Assembly: GCA_002315655.1 (NCBI GenBank) | Contig: DCHO01000081.1 | Coordinates: 149,237-186,726, forward strand | Length of the DNA: 37,490 bases | Source: Christensenella sp. UBA1750 | GTDB taxonomy: Bacteria; Bacillota; Clostridia; Christensenellales; UBA1750 | Direction of reading: 5' to 3' | Shown here: in pieces, positions 16,601-25,900 of the stretch | Layout: the number at the start of each line of letters is the position of its first letter | Position numbering within the stretch: the stretch's first letter is position 1 | The notes under the pieces: generated by a model | Database searches by the model: none | The model's input: only the letters and a program-made list of their open reading frames with translations | What the model was told of the DNA's origin: nothing | Position numbers and translations under genes: made by a program

Positions 16601-17845
16601 ATGAAGACTAAAAGTGCTGTCAGACTGATCGTCGTGATCCTTCTGATCGCAGCCTTTGGCGCATTGGCAATCTGCGGCCTTTCCATCGGTGCCTTTGAGA
16701 TCAAGCCCATTGCGGAGGGTATCTCCCAGGGTCTTGACCTGCGCGGCGGCGTTTCTGCTGTCTATGAGGCTAAGGATGAAGGCCAAGATGATTTTGCCAG
16801 TCTGCTCTCCGGTACCATGGAGGTTCTTCGCAACCGCCTGACCAATCAGGGCTACACCGAGGCTACCGTGACCCAGCAGGGCACCAACCGTATCCGCATC
16901 GAGATTCCCGATGTGAACGACCCCAATGAAATCCTCAACATCATCGGCCAGCCCGCAAAGCTTGAGTTTGTGGACGAGGAAGGTAATGTGATTATGGATG
17001 GTTCCTGCGTGAAGAAGGCAGAAGCCGGCACGCTGGAAGGCGCTTACGTTGTGCAGTTTGAACTGAATGACGAAGGCACCGACCTCTTTGCCGAAGCCAC
17101 TGCCAACAACATCGGCAAGATCATCTACATTAACTTGGATGGTGAAACCATCTCCAACCCCACCGTCAACTCCGCCATTCCCGGCGGCTCCGGCTACATC
17201 GAAGGTCAGTTTGACTACGATTATGCCAACCAGCTGGCCATGCTGATTCAGTCCGGCGCTCTGCCTCTGGACATCGAACAGCTCGAAGTGCGCACCATCT
17301 CCGCCACCTTGGGCGAGGATGCGCTGTCCACCTCCGTCACCGCCTCCATTATCGGCGTTGCGCTGGTGCTGCTGTTCATGCTCATCATGTACCGTCTGCC
17401 CGGCATCGTGGCTGACCTGGCACTGCTCATCTACATCCTGATCGACCTGTTCCTGCTGGCCATCATCCCCGGCGTGCAGCTGACGCTTCCCGGCATTGCC
17501 GGTATCGTGCTGTCCATCGGTATGGCTGTGGATGCCAACTGCATCATCTTTGAGCGCGTCAAGGAAGAGCTGAAAGCCGGCAAGACCACCAGAGCGGCTG
17601 TAGAGAGCGGCTTTAAGCGCGCCTTCTCCGCCATCTTGGACTCCAACATCACCACCATCATTGCCGGTGTGGTCCTGATGCTCTTCGGCGCGGGCTCCAT
17701 CAAGGGCTTTGCCATCACCTTAACCATCGGCGTTGTGGTGTCCATGTTCACCGCAATCGTCATCACCCGCTTCCTGATGCGTACCTTCGTGGGTCTGAAC
17801 ATCACCAAGCGCAGCCTGTACGGCGTGAAGGAGGTTGAAAAGTAA
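16601..17845 (+). CDS. secD: Protein translocase subunit SecD
   Basis: SecD and SecF use the proton-motive force to complete protein export through SecYEG. The 414-residue protein has an N-terminal membrane helix (about residues 7-28), the periplasmic P1 region starting with GLDLRGGVSAVYE, and a C-terminal block of five helices with GMAVDANCIIFERVKEEL (motif D4) and a conserved SNITTIIAG segment. The ATG at 16601 with AGGAGG ten bases upstream is chosen over an upstream TTG at 16571, which lies in the leader. It overlaps secF by one base (TAATG). Confidence 0.97.
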   Translation: MKTKSAVRLIVVILLIAAFGALAICGLSIGAFEIKPIAEGISQGLDLRGGVSAVYEAKDEGQDDFASLLSGTMEVLRNRLTNQGYTEATVTQQGTNRIRIEIPDVNDPNEILNIIGQPAKLEFVDEEGNVIMDGSCVKKAEAGTLEGAYVVQFELNDEGTDLFAEATANNIGKIIYINLDGETISNPTVNSAIPGGSGYIEGQFDYDYANQLAMLIQSGALPLDIEQLEVRTISATLGEDALSTSVTASIIGVALVLLFMLIMYRLPGIVADLALLIYILIDLFLLAIIPGVQLTLPGIAGIVLSIGMAVDANCIIFERVKEELKAGKTTRAAVESGFKRAFSAILDSNITTIIAGVVLMLFGAGSIKGFAITLTIGVVVSMFTAIVITRFLMRTFVGLNITKRSLYGVKEVEK

Positions 17846-18774
17846 TGAAATTCACTAAGAATTTTAAGTTCACCGTCCTTGTTCCCGCCGTCATCATCGT
17901 AGCCGGTATCATCGTCGGCCTCATCTGCGGCGGCATGAATCTGGGTATTGACTTTACCGGCGGTACCTTAATGACCATTGATATGGGCGAGAATTTCGAT
18001 TCCGCCAAGGTCGCTTCCGTCTTTGTGGATCAGGGCTTCTCCGCGCAGGACGTCACCGTCACCGTTTCCGGCGAGGGTGAGGATGCGCAGGCGCTGGTTC
18101 GCTTCCCCGACACCGAGGATGCGGAGAAGGAAAACACCATTCGCGCCAACGTGGAGGACGAATTGCAGGCCGTTTACGCCAATGCCACCGTCGCTTCCAT
18201 CGAGCGCGTCGGCGCCGTTGCCGGTAAGGAACTGGTTTGGAACGCGGTTTCCTCCGTCCTCATCGCCTGCGTGCTGATGCTCATCTACATCTGGTTCCGC
18301 TTCGAGCTGCACTTCGGCATCACCGCCGTGTGCGCACTGGCTCTTGATGTGGCGGTAATGATGTCTATGGTCACCATTCTGCGGATTCAGGTCAATTCCT
18401 CCTTCATCGCAGCGGTGCTGACCATCGTGGGCTACGCCATCAACGATACCATCGTCATCTTCGACCGTATCCGCGAGAACCGCAAGAAGTACACCCGCAA
18501 GGATATGCCTTCTTCCGGCCTGGCTGATCTCTCCGTCAAGGAGACTCTGCCCCGTACCATCAACACCACCATCACCACCTTGCTTACCATCGTGACCCTC
18601 TACATCCTGGGCGTCACCTCTATCAAGGAGTTCGCGCTGCCCATCATCGTGGGTCTGCTGGCCGGCAACTTCACCTCCATCTTCATCGCGCCTTCCCTGT
18701 GGGGTCTGTGGCAGGATAAGACTGACGCAGCCAAAGCGGCAGCGCAGAAGGGCAAAAAGGCGAAAAAGGCTTAA
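17845..18774 (+). CDS. secF: Protein translocase subunit SecF
   Basis: The 309-residue partner of SecD. It has a first membrane helix (about 8-30), then GIDFTGGTLMTI, a small extracytoplasmic domain, and five C-terminal helices with the conserved VGYAINDTIVIFDRIRENRK (motif D4-like) and TINTTITTLLTIVTLY. The C-terminal tail is lysine-rich. The start codon overlaps the secD stop, so translation is coupled. A strong terminator follows. Confidence 0.97.
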   Translation: MKFTKNFKFTVLVPAVIIVAGIIVGLICGGMNLGIDFTGGTLMTIDMGENFDSAKVASVFVDQGFSAQDVTVTVSGEGEDAQALVRFPDTEDAEKENTIRANVEDELQAVYANATVASIERVGAVAGKELVWNAVSSVLIACVLMLIYIWFRFELHFGITAVCALALDVAVMMSMVTILRIQVNSSFIAAVLTIVGYAINDTIVIFDRIRENRKKYTRKDMPSSGLADLSVKETLPRTINTTITTLLTIVTLYILGVTSIKEFALPIIVGLLAGNFTSIFIAPSLWGLWQDKTDAAKAAAQKGKKAKKA

Positions 18775-18811
18775 TTTCCGATTCGGGAATTTAAGCGGTA
18801 GCAAGTGAAAA

Positions 18812-18856
18812 AGACTGCCGTGGGAACTTTTTTCCATGGCAGTCTATTGCTTTTTT
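18812..18856 (+). terminator. Intrinsic terminator after secF
   Basis: A 12-bp stem (AGACTGCCGTGG / CCATGGCAGTCT, one G-T pair) with a T-rich loop is followed by ATTGC and six T (18851-18856). It ends the secDF transcript before recJ. Confidence 0.85.
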
Positions 18857-18899
18857 GATTGGATGCTGTAATTTCTATTGATTATAAGGAGAGAAGACA

Positions 18900-21311
18900 A
18901 TGCTTGAATTCCGCAGACGTGCCGAAACCGATGAAAAGGCCGTGCTTGAGCTCTGCGGGATGGGTCTGCCTCAAAAGGTAGCGGAGCTTCTCGTCCTGCG
19001 CGGCATCACCAATCAAGAATCTGCCGAAAAGTATCTGCACCCGAGCCTTGACCAACTCTATGATCCCTATTTGCTGGGAGACATGGCTCCTGCGGTGAAG
19101 AGAATCAACGAAGCGAAAGAAAAAAAGGAGCGGGTCGTCATTTACGGCGACTACGACACGGACGGCGTGACATCCACATCGCTCCTGCTGCTCTATTTCC
19201 GCTCCATCGGCATCAACTGCGGCTATTATATTCCCGACCGCCACGAGGAAGGCTACGGCCTCAATGTTGCGGCGGTGAAAGAGTTGGCCAAGCACTATGA
19301 CCTCATGGTCACGGTGGACTGCGGCGTGACTGCCGTAGAGGAGGTCAGGCTGGCCAAATCGCTGGGGTTGGATGTGGTGGTCACGGATCACCACCATGCG
19401 GACTCCGTGCTGCCGGACTGTCTCATCATCGACCCGCGGCTACACAAATACCCCTTCCCGTATCTGGCAGGGGTCGGCGTTGCGGCCAAGCTCGTTCAGG
19501 CGATGGGCGGCCTTGATGCCTTAAAGCCCTATTTGGATATTGTGGCCATTGGCACCGTCGCGGACATTGTTTCGCTCACGGATGAAAACCGTGCTCTTGT
19601 GCAGGAAGGCTTGCGGATGATTAACCGGTCCGTGCGCCCGGGGCTGCTGGCGCTCATGGAAACGGCGGGGCTGCGGGGAAAAGAGCTCAATTCTTCTTCC
19701 ATCGGCTTTGCATTAGGACCGCGCATCAATGCGGGCGGGCGCATCGGCCATTCCTCGCGCTCCGTCGAGATGATCTGCACAAACAACATGGATCTGGCGC
19801 GGGAGATCGCATCCGAGCTGGAAAACCACAACCAGATCCGGCAGGCACAGGAATCGGCCATCATGCAGGAGGCACTTGCCCAGATCGAAAGCACAGCCGA
19901 TTTCATACACGACCGCGCCCTCATCGTTTCCGGGGAAAACTGGAACGCCGGAGTGATCGGCATTGTGGCCTCCCGGCTGGTGGAGCGGTATCACCGCCCG
20001 GTGTTCGTGCTGGCGCGGGAGAAGGAAACCTATGTGGGTTCCGCCCGCTCGATTAAGGGCGTGCCGCTGTTTGACCTCATGCAGAGGATTTCCGATGTGT
20101 TCCTCCGCTACGGCGGGCACGACATGGCGGCGGGGCTGACCGTCGAGGCGGTGCGGCTGGAAGAGTTTTCGCGGCGCATCAACGACCAGATGCTCTCCAT
20201 GGAGGATGAATGTTGGATTCCCACGCAGGAATACGACATGGAAATCCGGCTGCCGGAGCTTACGATGGAGTTTTTTGACAGCTTATCCTGTATGCAGCCC
20301 ACCGGGCAGGGCAACGGTTCGCCGGTGTTCCTGCTGCGCGGGGTGCAGGTCTCCGGTGCCCGCACCATGGGCGCAAACGGTGCGCATCTCAAAATGCAGA
20401 TCGCGCAGGATCGTGTCGTCACCGACGCGGCCGCCTTCAAAATGGGCTGGTGCGAGGAACAGGCGGATGGGCTTATGGATATGCTCATCACCATCGACAA
20501 GAACGAATGGATGGGAAAATCCTCTCTGCGCATTTATGTCAAGGCCTTCCGCCCCTCCGATGAGCATTATGAAGAAAATCTCATGCGGACGGAGGAAAAG
20601 CATCTAGCAGGGATTTTGCCCGATGTGCTCCGCGTGGAGGACAAGCCGCGGTTCCGCAGGTATCTGCCGCTCAAGGAGGAGAATGCGGAAGCCCGCATAT
20701 CCTTCCTGCTCAAAGGCAATCTGTCCGGGACGCTGTTGCTCTACACGGCAACGGAAACCGCACTTGTCTGGGAGAAGAAGCTCCGGGAATTGGGGCTATA
20801 TAGCCGCATCGGCTGCGGCGTGGGCACCGAGCCCAATGACCGCTGCGCCTACAACCTGATGACGGGGCTGCCGAACCTAAATGACACCATGCTTTCCCTG
20901 TATAAGAACATTGTGTTTTTAGACGGCGTGCTGTCCGATGCGCAGGTGGAGCACGTTCTGAACGCTTCCCCCGGAACGGTGATTCAGGCGCTGCCGAAAA
21001 CAAAGGCGGCGATCAAGGCGATTGCGGACTGTATGCCGCCTGTGGAATTGACCCGGGAGGTCTACAAGGCGCTGCGTGCATCCAGCAATTACCTAAACGC
21101 CATCGGCTCTCTGCAAAGCACCCAGAGCGTGGTCGGACGTGCCTTCCCGGTGCCGTTGCCTCAGCTCTATTTGAGTCTGTGTGCGCTGCGCGACATGGAA
21201 CTTGTAGAATTTGATGAAAAGCCTTTCCGCATCCGGCTCTGCCGGGTCAACGGGAAAAAGGATTTTTATACAACAGTAACTTATTTAGCAATTCAAAAGC
21301 TGATAGGCTGA
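18900..21311 (+). CDS. recJ: Single-stranded-DNA-specific exonuclease RecJ
   Basis: RecJ degrades single-stranded DNA 5' to 3' in recombination and mismatch repair. DHH-superfamily motifs are in order: IYGDYDTDGV (DYDTDG at 84-89), VDCGVTA (D140), TDHHHAD (DHH at 163-165), then a GGRIGHS loop and the DHHA1 motif GGHDMAAG (near residue 404). At 803 residues it is of the long Firmicute type with an extra C-terminal region of several hundred residues, like B. subtilis YrvE. AAGGAG precedes the ATG. apt and rel follow closely, a common Clostridia/Bacilli order. Confidence 0.96.
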   Translation: MLEFRRRAETDEKAVLELCGMGLPQKVAELLVLRGITNQESAEKYLHPSLDQLYDPYLLGDMAPAVKRINEAKEKKERVVIYGDYDTDGVTSTSLLLLYFRSIGINCGYYIPDRHEEGYGLNVAAVKELAKHYDLMVTVDCGVTAVEEVRLAKSLGLDVVVTDHHHADSVLPDCLIIDPRLHKYPFPYLAGVGVAAKLVQAMGGLDALKPYLDIVAIGTVADIVSLTDENRALVQEGLRMINRSVRPGLLALMETAGLRGKELNSSSIGFALGPRINAGGRIGHSSRSVEMICTNNMDLAREIASELENHNQIRQAQESAIMQEALAQIESTADFIHDRALIVSGENWNAGVIGIVASRLVERYHRPVFVLAREKETYVGSARSIKGVPLFDLMQRISDVFLRYGGHDMAAGLTVEAVRLEEFSRRINDQMLSMEDECWIPTQEYDMEIRLPELTMEFFDSLSCMQPTGQGNGSPVFLLRGVQVSGARTMGANGAHLKMQIAQDRVVTDAAAFKMGWCEEQADGLMDMLITIDKNEWMGKSSLRIYVKAFRPSDEHYEENLMRTEEKHLAGILPDVLRVEDKPRFRRYLPLKEENAEARISFLLKGNLSGTLLLYTATETALVWEKKLRELGLYSRIGCGVGTEPNDRCAYNLMTGLPNLNDTMLSLYKNIVFLDGVLSDAQVEHVLNASPGTVIQALPKTKAAIKAIADCMPPVELTREVYKALRASSNYLNAIGSLQSTQSVVGRAFPVPLPQLYLSLCALRDMELVEFDEKPFRIRLCRVNGKKDFYTTVTYLAIQKLIG

Positions 21312-21322
21312 AAGGACACACC

Positions 21323-21847
21323 ATGAAACTTGAAGACAAGATTCGCAGCATTCCCGATTTCCCCAAGGAAGGCATTCTCTTCCGCGATGTGACCACTCTG
21401 TTCAAGGATCCGGACGCCTTCCATTATCTGATTGATCTGTTCGTGACCACGCTGCAGGGAGAGCATATTGACGTTGTTGTGGGACCCGAATCCCGAGGGT
21501 TCATTCTCGGCACGGCTCTTGCCTATGCGCTGCACGCGGGCTTTGTTCCGTTGCGCAAGCCCGGCAAACTGCCCTGCGAGGTGGTTTCCGCTTCCTATGA
21601 CCTGGAATATGGCACAGACTCTTTGGAGATGCACAAAGATGCCATCAAACCCGGACAGAAGGTCGTTTTCGTGGATGACCTGATTGCCACCGGCGGCACC
21701 GCCGAGGCCGGCTGCAGGATCATTGAGGAACTGGGCGGCGAAGTCGTTTCCGTGATGTTCGGCATTGAGTTGGAGGGGCTGGACGGAAAAGACAAGCTCA
21801 AAAAGTACAACGTCTTCTCCGCCATGAAAATGCCGGATCATACCTAA
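21323..21847 (+). CDS. apt: Adenine phosphoribosyltransferase
   Basis: Apt salvages adenine to AMP with PRPP in the cytoplasm. The PRPP-binding motif VVFVDDLIATGGTA is at residues 114-127, and the family features DFPKEGILFRDVTTL, GPESRGFILG and RKPGKLP are present. The length of 174 residues is standard. The ATG lies 11 bases after recJ with AAAGGA upstream. It sits upstream of rel, as in many Firmicutes, which links purine salvage to (p)ppGpp metabolism. Confidence 0.98.
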   Translation: MKLEDKIRSIPDFPKEGILFRDVTTLFKDPDAFHYLIDLFVTTLQGEHIDVVVGPESRGFILGTALAYALHAGFVPLRKPGKLPCEVVSASYDLEYGTDSLEMHKDAIKPGQKVVFVDDLIATGGTAEAGCRIIEELGGEVVSVMFGIELEGLDGKDKLKKYNVFSAMKMPDHT

Positions 21848-21888
21848 AAAAGAAGTAAAAATGACCTTGCGATAAGGAGGTGTACCGC

Positions 21889-24087
21889 ATGACCGAAAGG
21901 ATTTACGACCAGGCTTTTTTTGACGGACAGGTAAACGAGCTTGTCAAACGCATGAAAAAATACGCCCCCGCAACCGACGGCGATGCGGTGCGCGAGGCTT
22001 ACAATTTCGCCCTGCAGATGCACGGGGTTCAGATTCGGGAATCCGGCGAACCCTACATCATGCACCCCTTCCAGGTGGCCATGATTCTTGCCGATATGGA
22101 AATGGATCAGACCACCATCATCGCCTCGCTCCTTCACGACTGCATAGAGGACACCAAGGCTTCCTTTGAGACCATCGAGGAAAAGTTCGGCTCTGCCGTT
22201 GCGCATCTTGTGGACGGCGTGACCAAGCTGGACGGCATCGAGTTCCGCACTAAGGATGAGCAGAAGGCGGAATCCCTGCGCAAAATGTTCTTCGCCATGG
22301 CCAAGGACATCCGCGTGGTCATCATCAAACTGGCCGACCGTTTGCACAATATGCGGACGCTGAAATTCTGCAAGGAAGAAAAGAGAAAGCGCGTGGCGCA
22401 GGAGACCATCGAGGTCTATGCACCGCTGGCGAACCGTTTGGGTATCAACTCCATCAAGTGGGAGTTGGAAGATTTGTGTTTGCGCTACCTCGACCCCGAG
22501 GCCTACTATGACCTTGTGGATCGCGTTTCCATGAAGCGCGAGGAGCGGGAAGCGGCCATCGAGAAGATCATTTCGACCCTGAAAGCGGCGTTGCGGGAGG
22601 AAGGCATACACGCGGACATCACCGGGAGACCGAAGCACTTCTACTCTATCTACCGCAAGATGGAGAAGAAGAACCTCTCCTTTGACCAAATTTACGACCT
22701 GATCGCCGTGCGGGTTCTCGTGGACACCCAGCAGGACTGCTATGCGACGTTAGGAATCATTCACAACCTGTGGCGACCCATTCAGGGACGCTTCAAGGAC
22801 TATATCGCCGTGCCGAAGGCCAATGGCTATAAATCCCTGCACAACACCATGCTGGGGGAGAACGGCATCCCCTTTGAGGTGCAGATTCGCACCTTCGATA
22901 TGCACCGCATTGCGGAATACGGCGTTGCGGCGCATTACAAGTACAAAAACGACGGCAAATCCTCCCAGTTCGATGAGACACTGAACTTTGTCCGGCAGCT
23001 CATGAACATTGATAATGAGGTGGACGACACCAAGGAGTTCATGGACACGCTCAAAAAGGAGCTGTTCTCCGATGATGAAGTGTTCGTCTTCACCCCGCGA
23101 GGTGACGCCATTGACCTGCCCAAGGACTCCACGCCGCTGGACTTTGCCTACCGCATCCACTCCGCCGTGGGCAACAAGTGCGTGGGCGCAAAGGTCAATC
23201 AGCGCATTGTGACGCTGGACACGAAATTAAAGACAGGCGACATTGTGGAGATCATCACCTCCGCGTCCTCCAAAGGCCCGTCGATGGACTGGCTGAAAAT
23301 CGTTAAGACCACTGAGGCAAAATCGAAGATTCGGGCGTATCTGAAAGCGTCCCTGCGTGACGAAAATATTCTGATCGGGCGGGACATGATCGAAAAGGAA
23401 GCCCGGCGGCAGAACTTTGACCCGAACAGGCTCATCAAGCAGGAATTTATGGAGCCCATCATGCGCAAGCAGGGCTTCCAGAACGCCGACGACGTGTTTG
23501 CCGCCGTGGGCTTCGGAGGCCTGACCGCCAACCAGGTGGTACTGCGGCTCCATGACGAATACAAAAAGACCGAAGCCCCCGTTGTTCCCGTGCCGGAGGT
23601 CAAGCCGGAGCGTCCCTCCGTCACCAAGCGGAAGAATCGGGAACAGGCGGTGTTCGTCAAGGGCGAGGACGGGATGCTGGTGCGCTTTGCCCACTGTTGC
23701 AACCCTGTGCCGGGAGACGACATTGTGGGCTATATCACGAGAGGCCGCGGCGTTTCCATTCACCGAGCGGACTGCATGAGCCTGCACGACCCCTCGATGG
23801 AGGGGGTGCGCATGGTGGAGGTGAGCTGGAACACCGGCGCGTCCTCCGCGTTCAATGCCGATGTGCAGCTCATTGCCTACGACCGATCAGGGCTCATTGC
23901 CAACGTGACCACCATGCTGGCGGGCATGAATATCCCGCTGATGGCGATTTCCGCCCGCTCCACTAAGAACAAAACAACGGTCATCAACCTGACGGTGGAG
24001 GTCAAGGACAAGGAGCAGCTGGCCACGGTGCTGAAAAGTTTTGAAAAGAATCCCGACATCATTGAAACCTATCGCGCCGCAACATAG
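21889..24087 (+). CDS. rel: Bifunctional (p)ppGpp synthetase/hydrolase (Rel)
   Basis: Long RSH protein governing the stringent response. The hydrolase HD domain is intact: H59, HD at 83-84 and ED at 87-88 (LLHDCIEDT). The synthetase domain carries RFKD at 301-304, the charge pattern of bifunctional Rel/SpoT rather than monofunctional RelA, followed by NGYKSLH. A TGS domain follows (VFVFTPRGDAIDLP), then a cysteine-containing RIS/zinc-finger region (FAHCCNPVPGDDIVGYITRGRG) and a C-terminal ACT domain. The protein is 732 residues from the ATG with AAGGAGG eight bases upstream; a GTG three codons earlier is inside the ribosome binding site. Confidence 0.97.
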   Translation: MTERIYDQAFFDGQVNELVKRMKKYAPATDGDAVREAYNFALQMHGVQIRESGEPYIMHPFQVAMILADMEMDQTTIIASLLHDCIEDTKASFETIEEKFGSAVAHLVDGVTKLDGIEFRTKDEQKAESLRKMFFAMAKDIRVVIIKLADRLHNMRTLKFCKEEKRKRVAQETIEVYAPLANRLGINSIKWELEDLCLRYLDPEAYYDLVDRVSMKREEREAAIEKIISTLKAALREEGIHADITGRPKHFYSIYRKMEKKNLSFDQIYDLIAVRVLVDTQQDCYATLGIIHNLWRPIQGRFKDYIAVPKANGYKSLHNTMLGENGIPFEVQIRTFDMHRIAEYGVAAHYKYKNDGKSSQFDETLNFVRQLMNIDNEVDDTKEFMDTLKKELFSDDEVFVFTPRGDAIDLPKDSTPLDFAYRIHSAVGNKCVGAKVNQRIVTLDTKLKTGDIVEIITSASSKGPSMDWLKIVKTTEAKSKIRAYLKASLRDENILIGRDMIEKEARRQNFDPNRLIKQEFMEPIMRKQGFQNADDVFAAVGFGGLTANQVVLRLHDEYKKTEAPVVPVPEVKPERPSVTKRKNREQAVFVKGEDGMLVRFAHCCNPVPGDDIVGYITRGRGVSIHRADCMSLHDPSMEGVRMVEVSWNTGASSAFNADVQLIAYDRSGLIANVTTMLAGMNIPLMAISARSTKNKTTVINLTVEVKDKEQLATVLKSFEKNPDIIETYRAAT

Positions 24088-24097
24088 TTTATAGAAT

Positions 24098-24123
24098 AAA
24101 GGTCGCCGTTTGACGGCCTTTTT
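24098..24123 (+). terminator. Intrinsic terminator after rel
   Basis: Stem GCCGT / ACGGC, extended by AAAG / CTTT past a three-base bulge, is followed by TTTTT. It is modest in strength but well placed 10 bases after the rel stop. Confidence 0.7.
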
Positions 24124-24149
24124 CTGTAAGCGACAAGGAGGGAATCTGT

Positions 24150-24857
24150 ATGGCATCATGGGTCACGCATCTGTGGATTGCGGATGAAGTGCTGAAAAAC
24201 ATTCCCGAACTGGACAGGGTGGGCTTTTGCGTCGGCTCCATTGCGCCGGACTGCAACGTGGAGAATGCCGACTGGACGGCTTTCACACCGCCCCGGGAAA
24301 TGACGCACTTCATGTCGGGAAAGCGGAAATGCCTTGCGGACAGCGAACGCTTCTTTGAAGAATACCTTGCGGGAAAATCCTATGCGGACAGGCAGGAGGA
24401 AGCCTTTTATTGGGGCTATTATGCGCATCTTGTGGCCGACGCTTTGCAGCAGACCATGCTGCGGGATGAGGAACGGGTAAAAGCCATGTTCCGAAGGATG
24501 GAGGAAATTCCCGACCTCAAAGAGAAGCTGGGACAGATGAAACACACCTTCGATAACATGAAAAAGCTGCTGCCCCGGGAAGACAGGATGCAGGATTACG
24601 AGAACATGGAAGCGGAATATTTGGATGCACACCCGGAAAGCGGGTACAATCAGGTAATTCTGCCGCTGAAAAGTTACCCGGATTATCCGGACTTTCTGCC
24701 CAAAGGGGCAATCGTCCGCAAAATCGGCGTGATGGGAACCCTGCCCGAGCATAATTCCACGAAATATCCGTATATCGCCGTGAGCAAACAGGAATACATT
24801 GATTATATTGCGTGCGCCGCAAAGTACATCATCAATGCTTGGCGCACAAGGAGATAA
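24150..24857 (+). CDS. Zinc-dependent phospholipase C-like protein
   Basis: A 235-residue protein that starts MASWVTHLWIADEVL and continues with CVGSIAPDCN, MTHFMSG and YWGYYAHLVADALQQ. Spaced His and Asp residues in this order resemble the Zn_dep_PLPC fold, a mostly helical metal hydrolase related to phospholipase C and S1/P1 nuclease. No signal peptide is seen, so it is likely cytoplasmic, and the substrate is unknown. AAGGAGGG precedes the ATG. It lies between rel and dtd, which are usually adjacent, and so may be an insertion. It ends 2 bases before dtd. Confidence 0.65.
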   Translation: MASWVTHLWIADEVLKNIPELDRVGFCVGSIAPDCNVENADWTAFTPPREMTHFMSGKRKCLADSERFFEEYLAGKSYADRQEEAFYWGYYAHLVADALQQTMLRDEERVKAMFRRMEEIPDLKEKLGQMKHTFDNMKKLLPREDRMQDYENMEAEYLDAHPESGYNQVILPLKSYPDYPDFLPKGAIVRKIGVMGTLPEHNSTKYPYIAVSKQEYIDYIACAAKYIINAWRTRR

Positions 24858-24859
24858 GT

Positions 24860-25309
24860 ATGAGAATCGTTGTCCAGCGCGTCACCCGCGCTTCCGTAAC
24901 TGTCAATAACGAGCTGATTTCCGCCATCGGCAAGGGCTTTATGGTGCTCATCGGCGTGCAGGAGGGCGACACCGAAAAGGACGCGCTTTTGGCGGCGGAT
25001 AAAATCTGCGGTCTGCGCGTGTTTGAGGATGCGGAGGGCAAAATGAACCTCGGCATCACGGACATCGGCGGGCAGGTGCTGGCGGTGTCGCAGTTCACCC
25101 TTTTGGGGGATGCCCGCAAGGGCAAGCGCCCGTCCTTCATCGCGGCAGCGCGCCCCGAAATTGCCGACCCGCTCTATGAAAAGTGCGTATCTCGCATCCG
25201 GGAGAACGGCGTGCCCTGCAAAACGGGCATTTTTCAGACCGATATGCAGGTGGAGCTGGTCAATGACGGCCCTGTGACCATCCTTTACGACACGGGGAGG
25301 CTGTTTTGA
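24860..25309 (+). CDS. dtd: D-aminoacyl-tRNA deacylase
   Basis: Dtd removes D-amino acids, and mischarged glycine, from tRNA. The 149-residue protein begins MRIVVQRVTRASVTV and has the family motifs SQFTLLGDARKGKRPSF (SQFTL at 77-81) and NDGPVTI near the C-terminus with the Gly-cisPro motif. The ATG at 24860 is preceded by AAGGAGA. A longer frame upstream overlaps the previous gene and is not used. The stop overlaps the next start (TGATG). Confidence 0.97.
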   Translation: MRIVVQRVTRASVTVNNELISAIGKGFMVLIGVQEGDTEKDALLAADKICGLRVFEDAEGKMNLGITDIGGQVLAVSQFTLLGDARKGKRPSFIAAARPEIADPLYEKCVSRIRENGVPCKTGIFQTDMQVELVNDGPVTILYDTGRLF

Positions 25310-25899
25310 TGCTTGAAATCGTTGCGGTTCCCGTGGGCTATCTGCAGACCAACTGCTATCTTGTCCACTGGGACGGAAAAACGCTGGTGCTCGACCCCGG
25401 TGCGCACCCCACCACCATCAAAGACGCTTTGACGGAAAAAGGCTGGACGTGCGACCTTGTGGCTGTCACCCACGGGCATTTTGACCACATTTCCAATGTG
25501 GATTCCTTCAATATGGATAAGGTTTATGTTTCCGAGGGCGATTTCCCCGCCCTTTCCGACCCGAAGGTCAACATGACGGCGAACTGGACACATCCCGTTG
25601 CGGTCAAGACCCCGGGCGAAAAGCTGCACGGCGGGGAGGATTTCTTCGGCTTTGAGGTCATTGAAACGCCGGGACATTCCGTAGGCTCCATTTGCCTGTA
25701 TGATGCGCGGGAAAACGTGCTGCTCTCGGGCGATACGCTGTTTTTAGGCGGCGTTGGCAGAACCGATCTTTATGGTGGGAACACCGAGCAGCTCAAAGAA
25801 TCCGTGATGAAGCTGCTGGGGCTGCCGGGGGAGACGAGGGTTTATCCCGGACACGGACAATCCACCACCATCGAGGCCGAAAGACGGAGGTTCTTTTAG
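25309..25899 (+). CDS. MBL-fold metallo-hydrolase (glyoxalase II-like, YqgX type)
   Basis: A 196-residue metallo-beta-lactamase-fold protein. The binuclear metal motif THGHFDH is at residues 54-60 (H55, H57, D59, H60). GHSVGS supplies the next His, SGDTLFLGGVGRTDL the bridging Asp, and PGHGQST the last His. The closest known group is the short GloB-like hydrolases that commonly follow rel-dtd in Firmicutes, so a hydroxyacylglutathione-hydrolase or bacillithiol-linked role is possible but unproven. It is coupled to dtd by a one-base overlap and ends 1 base before hemZ. Confidence 0.9.
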   Translation: MLEIVAVPVGYLQTNCYLVHWDGKTLVLDPGAHPTTIKDALTEKGWTCDLVAVTHGHFDHISNVDSFNMDKVYVSEGDFPALSDPKVNMTANWTHPVAVKTPGEKLHGGEDFFGFEVIETPGHSVGSICLYDARENVLLSGDTLFLGGVGRTDLYGGNTEQLKESVMKLLGLPGETRVYPGHGQSTTIEAERRRFF

Positions 25900-25900
25900 C

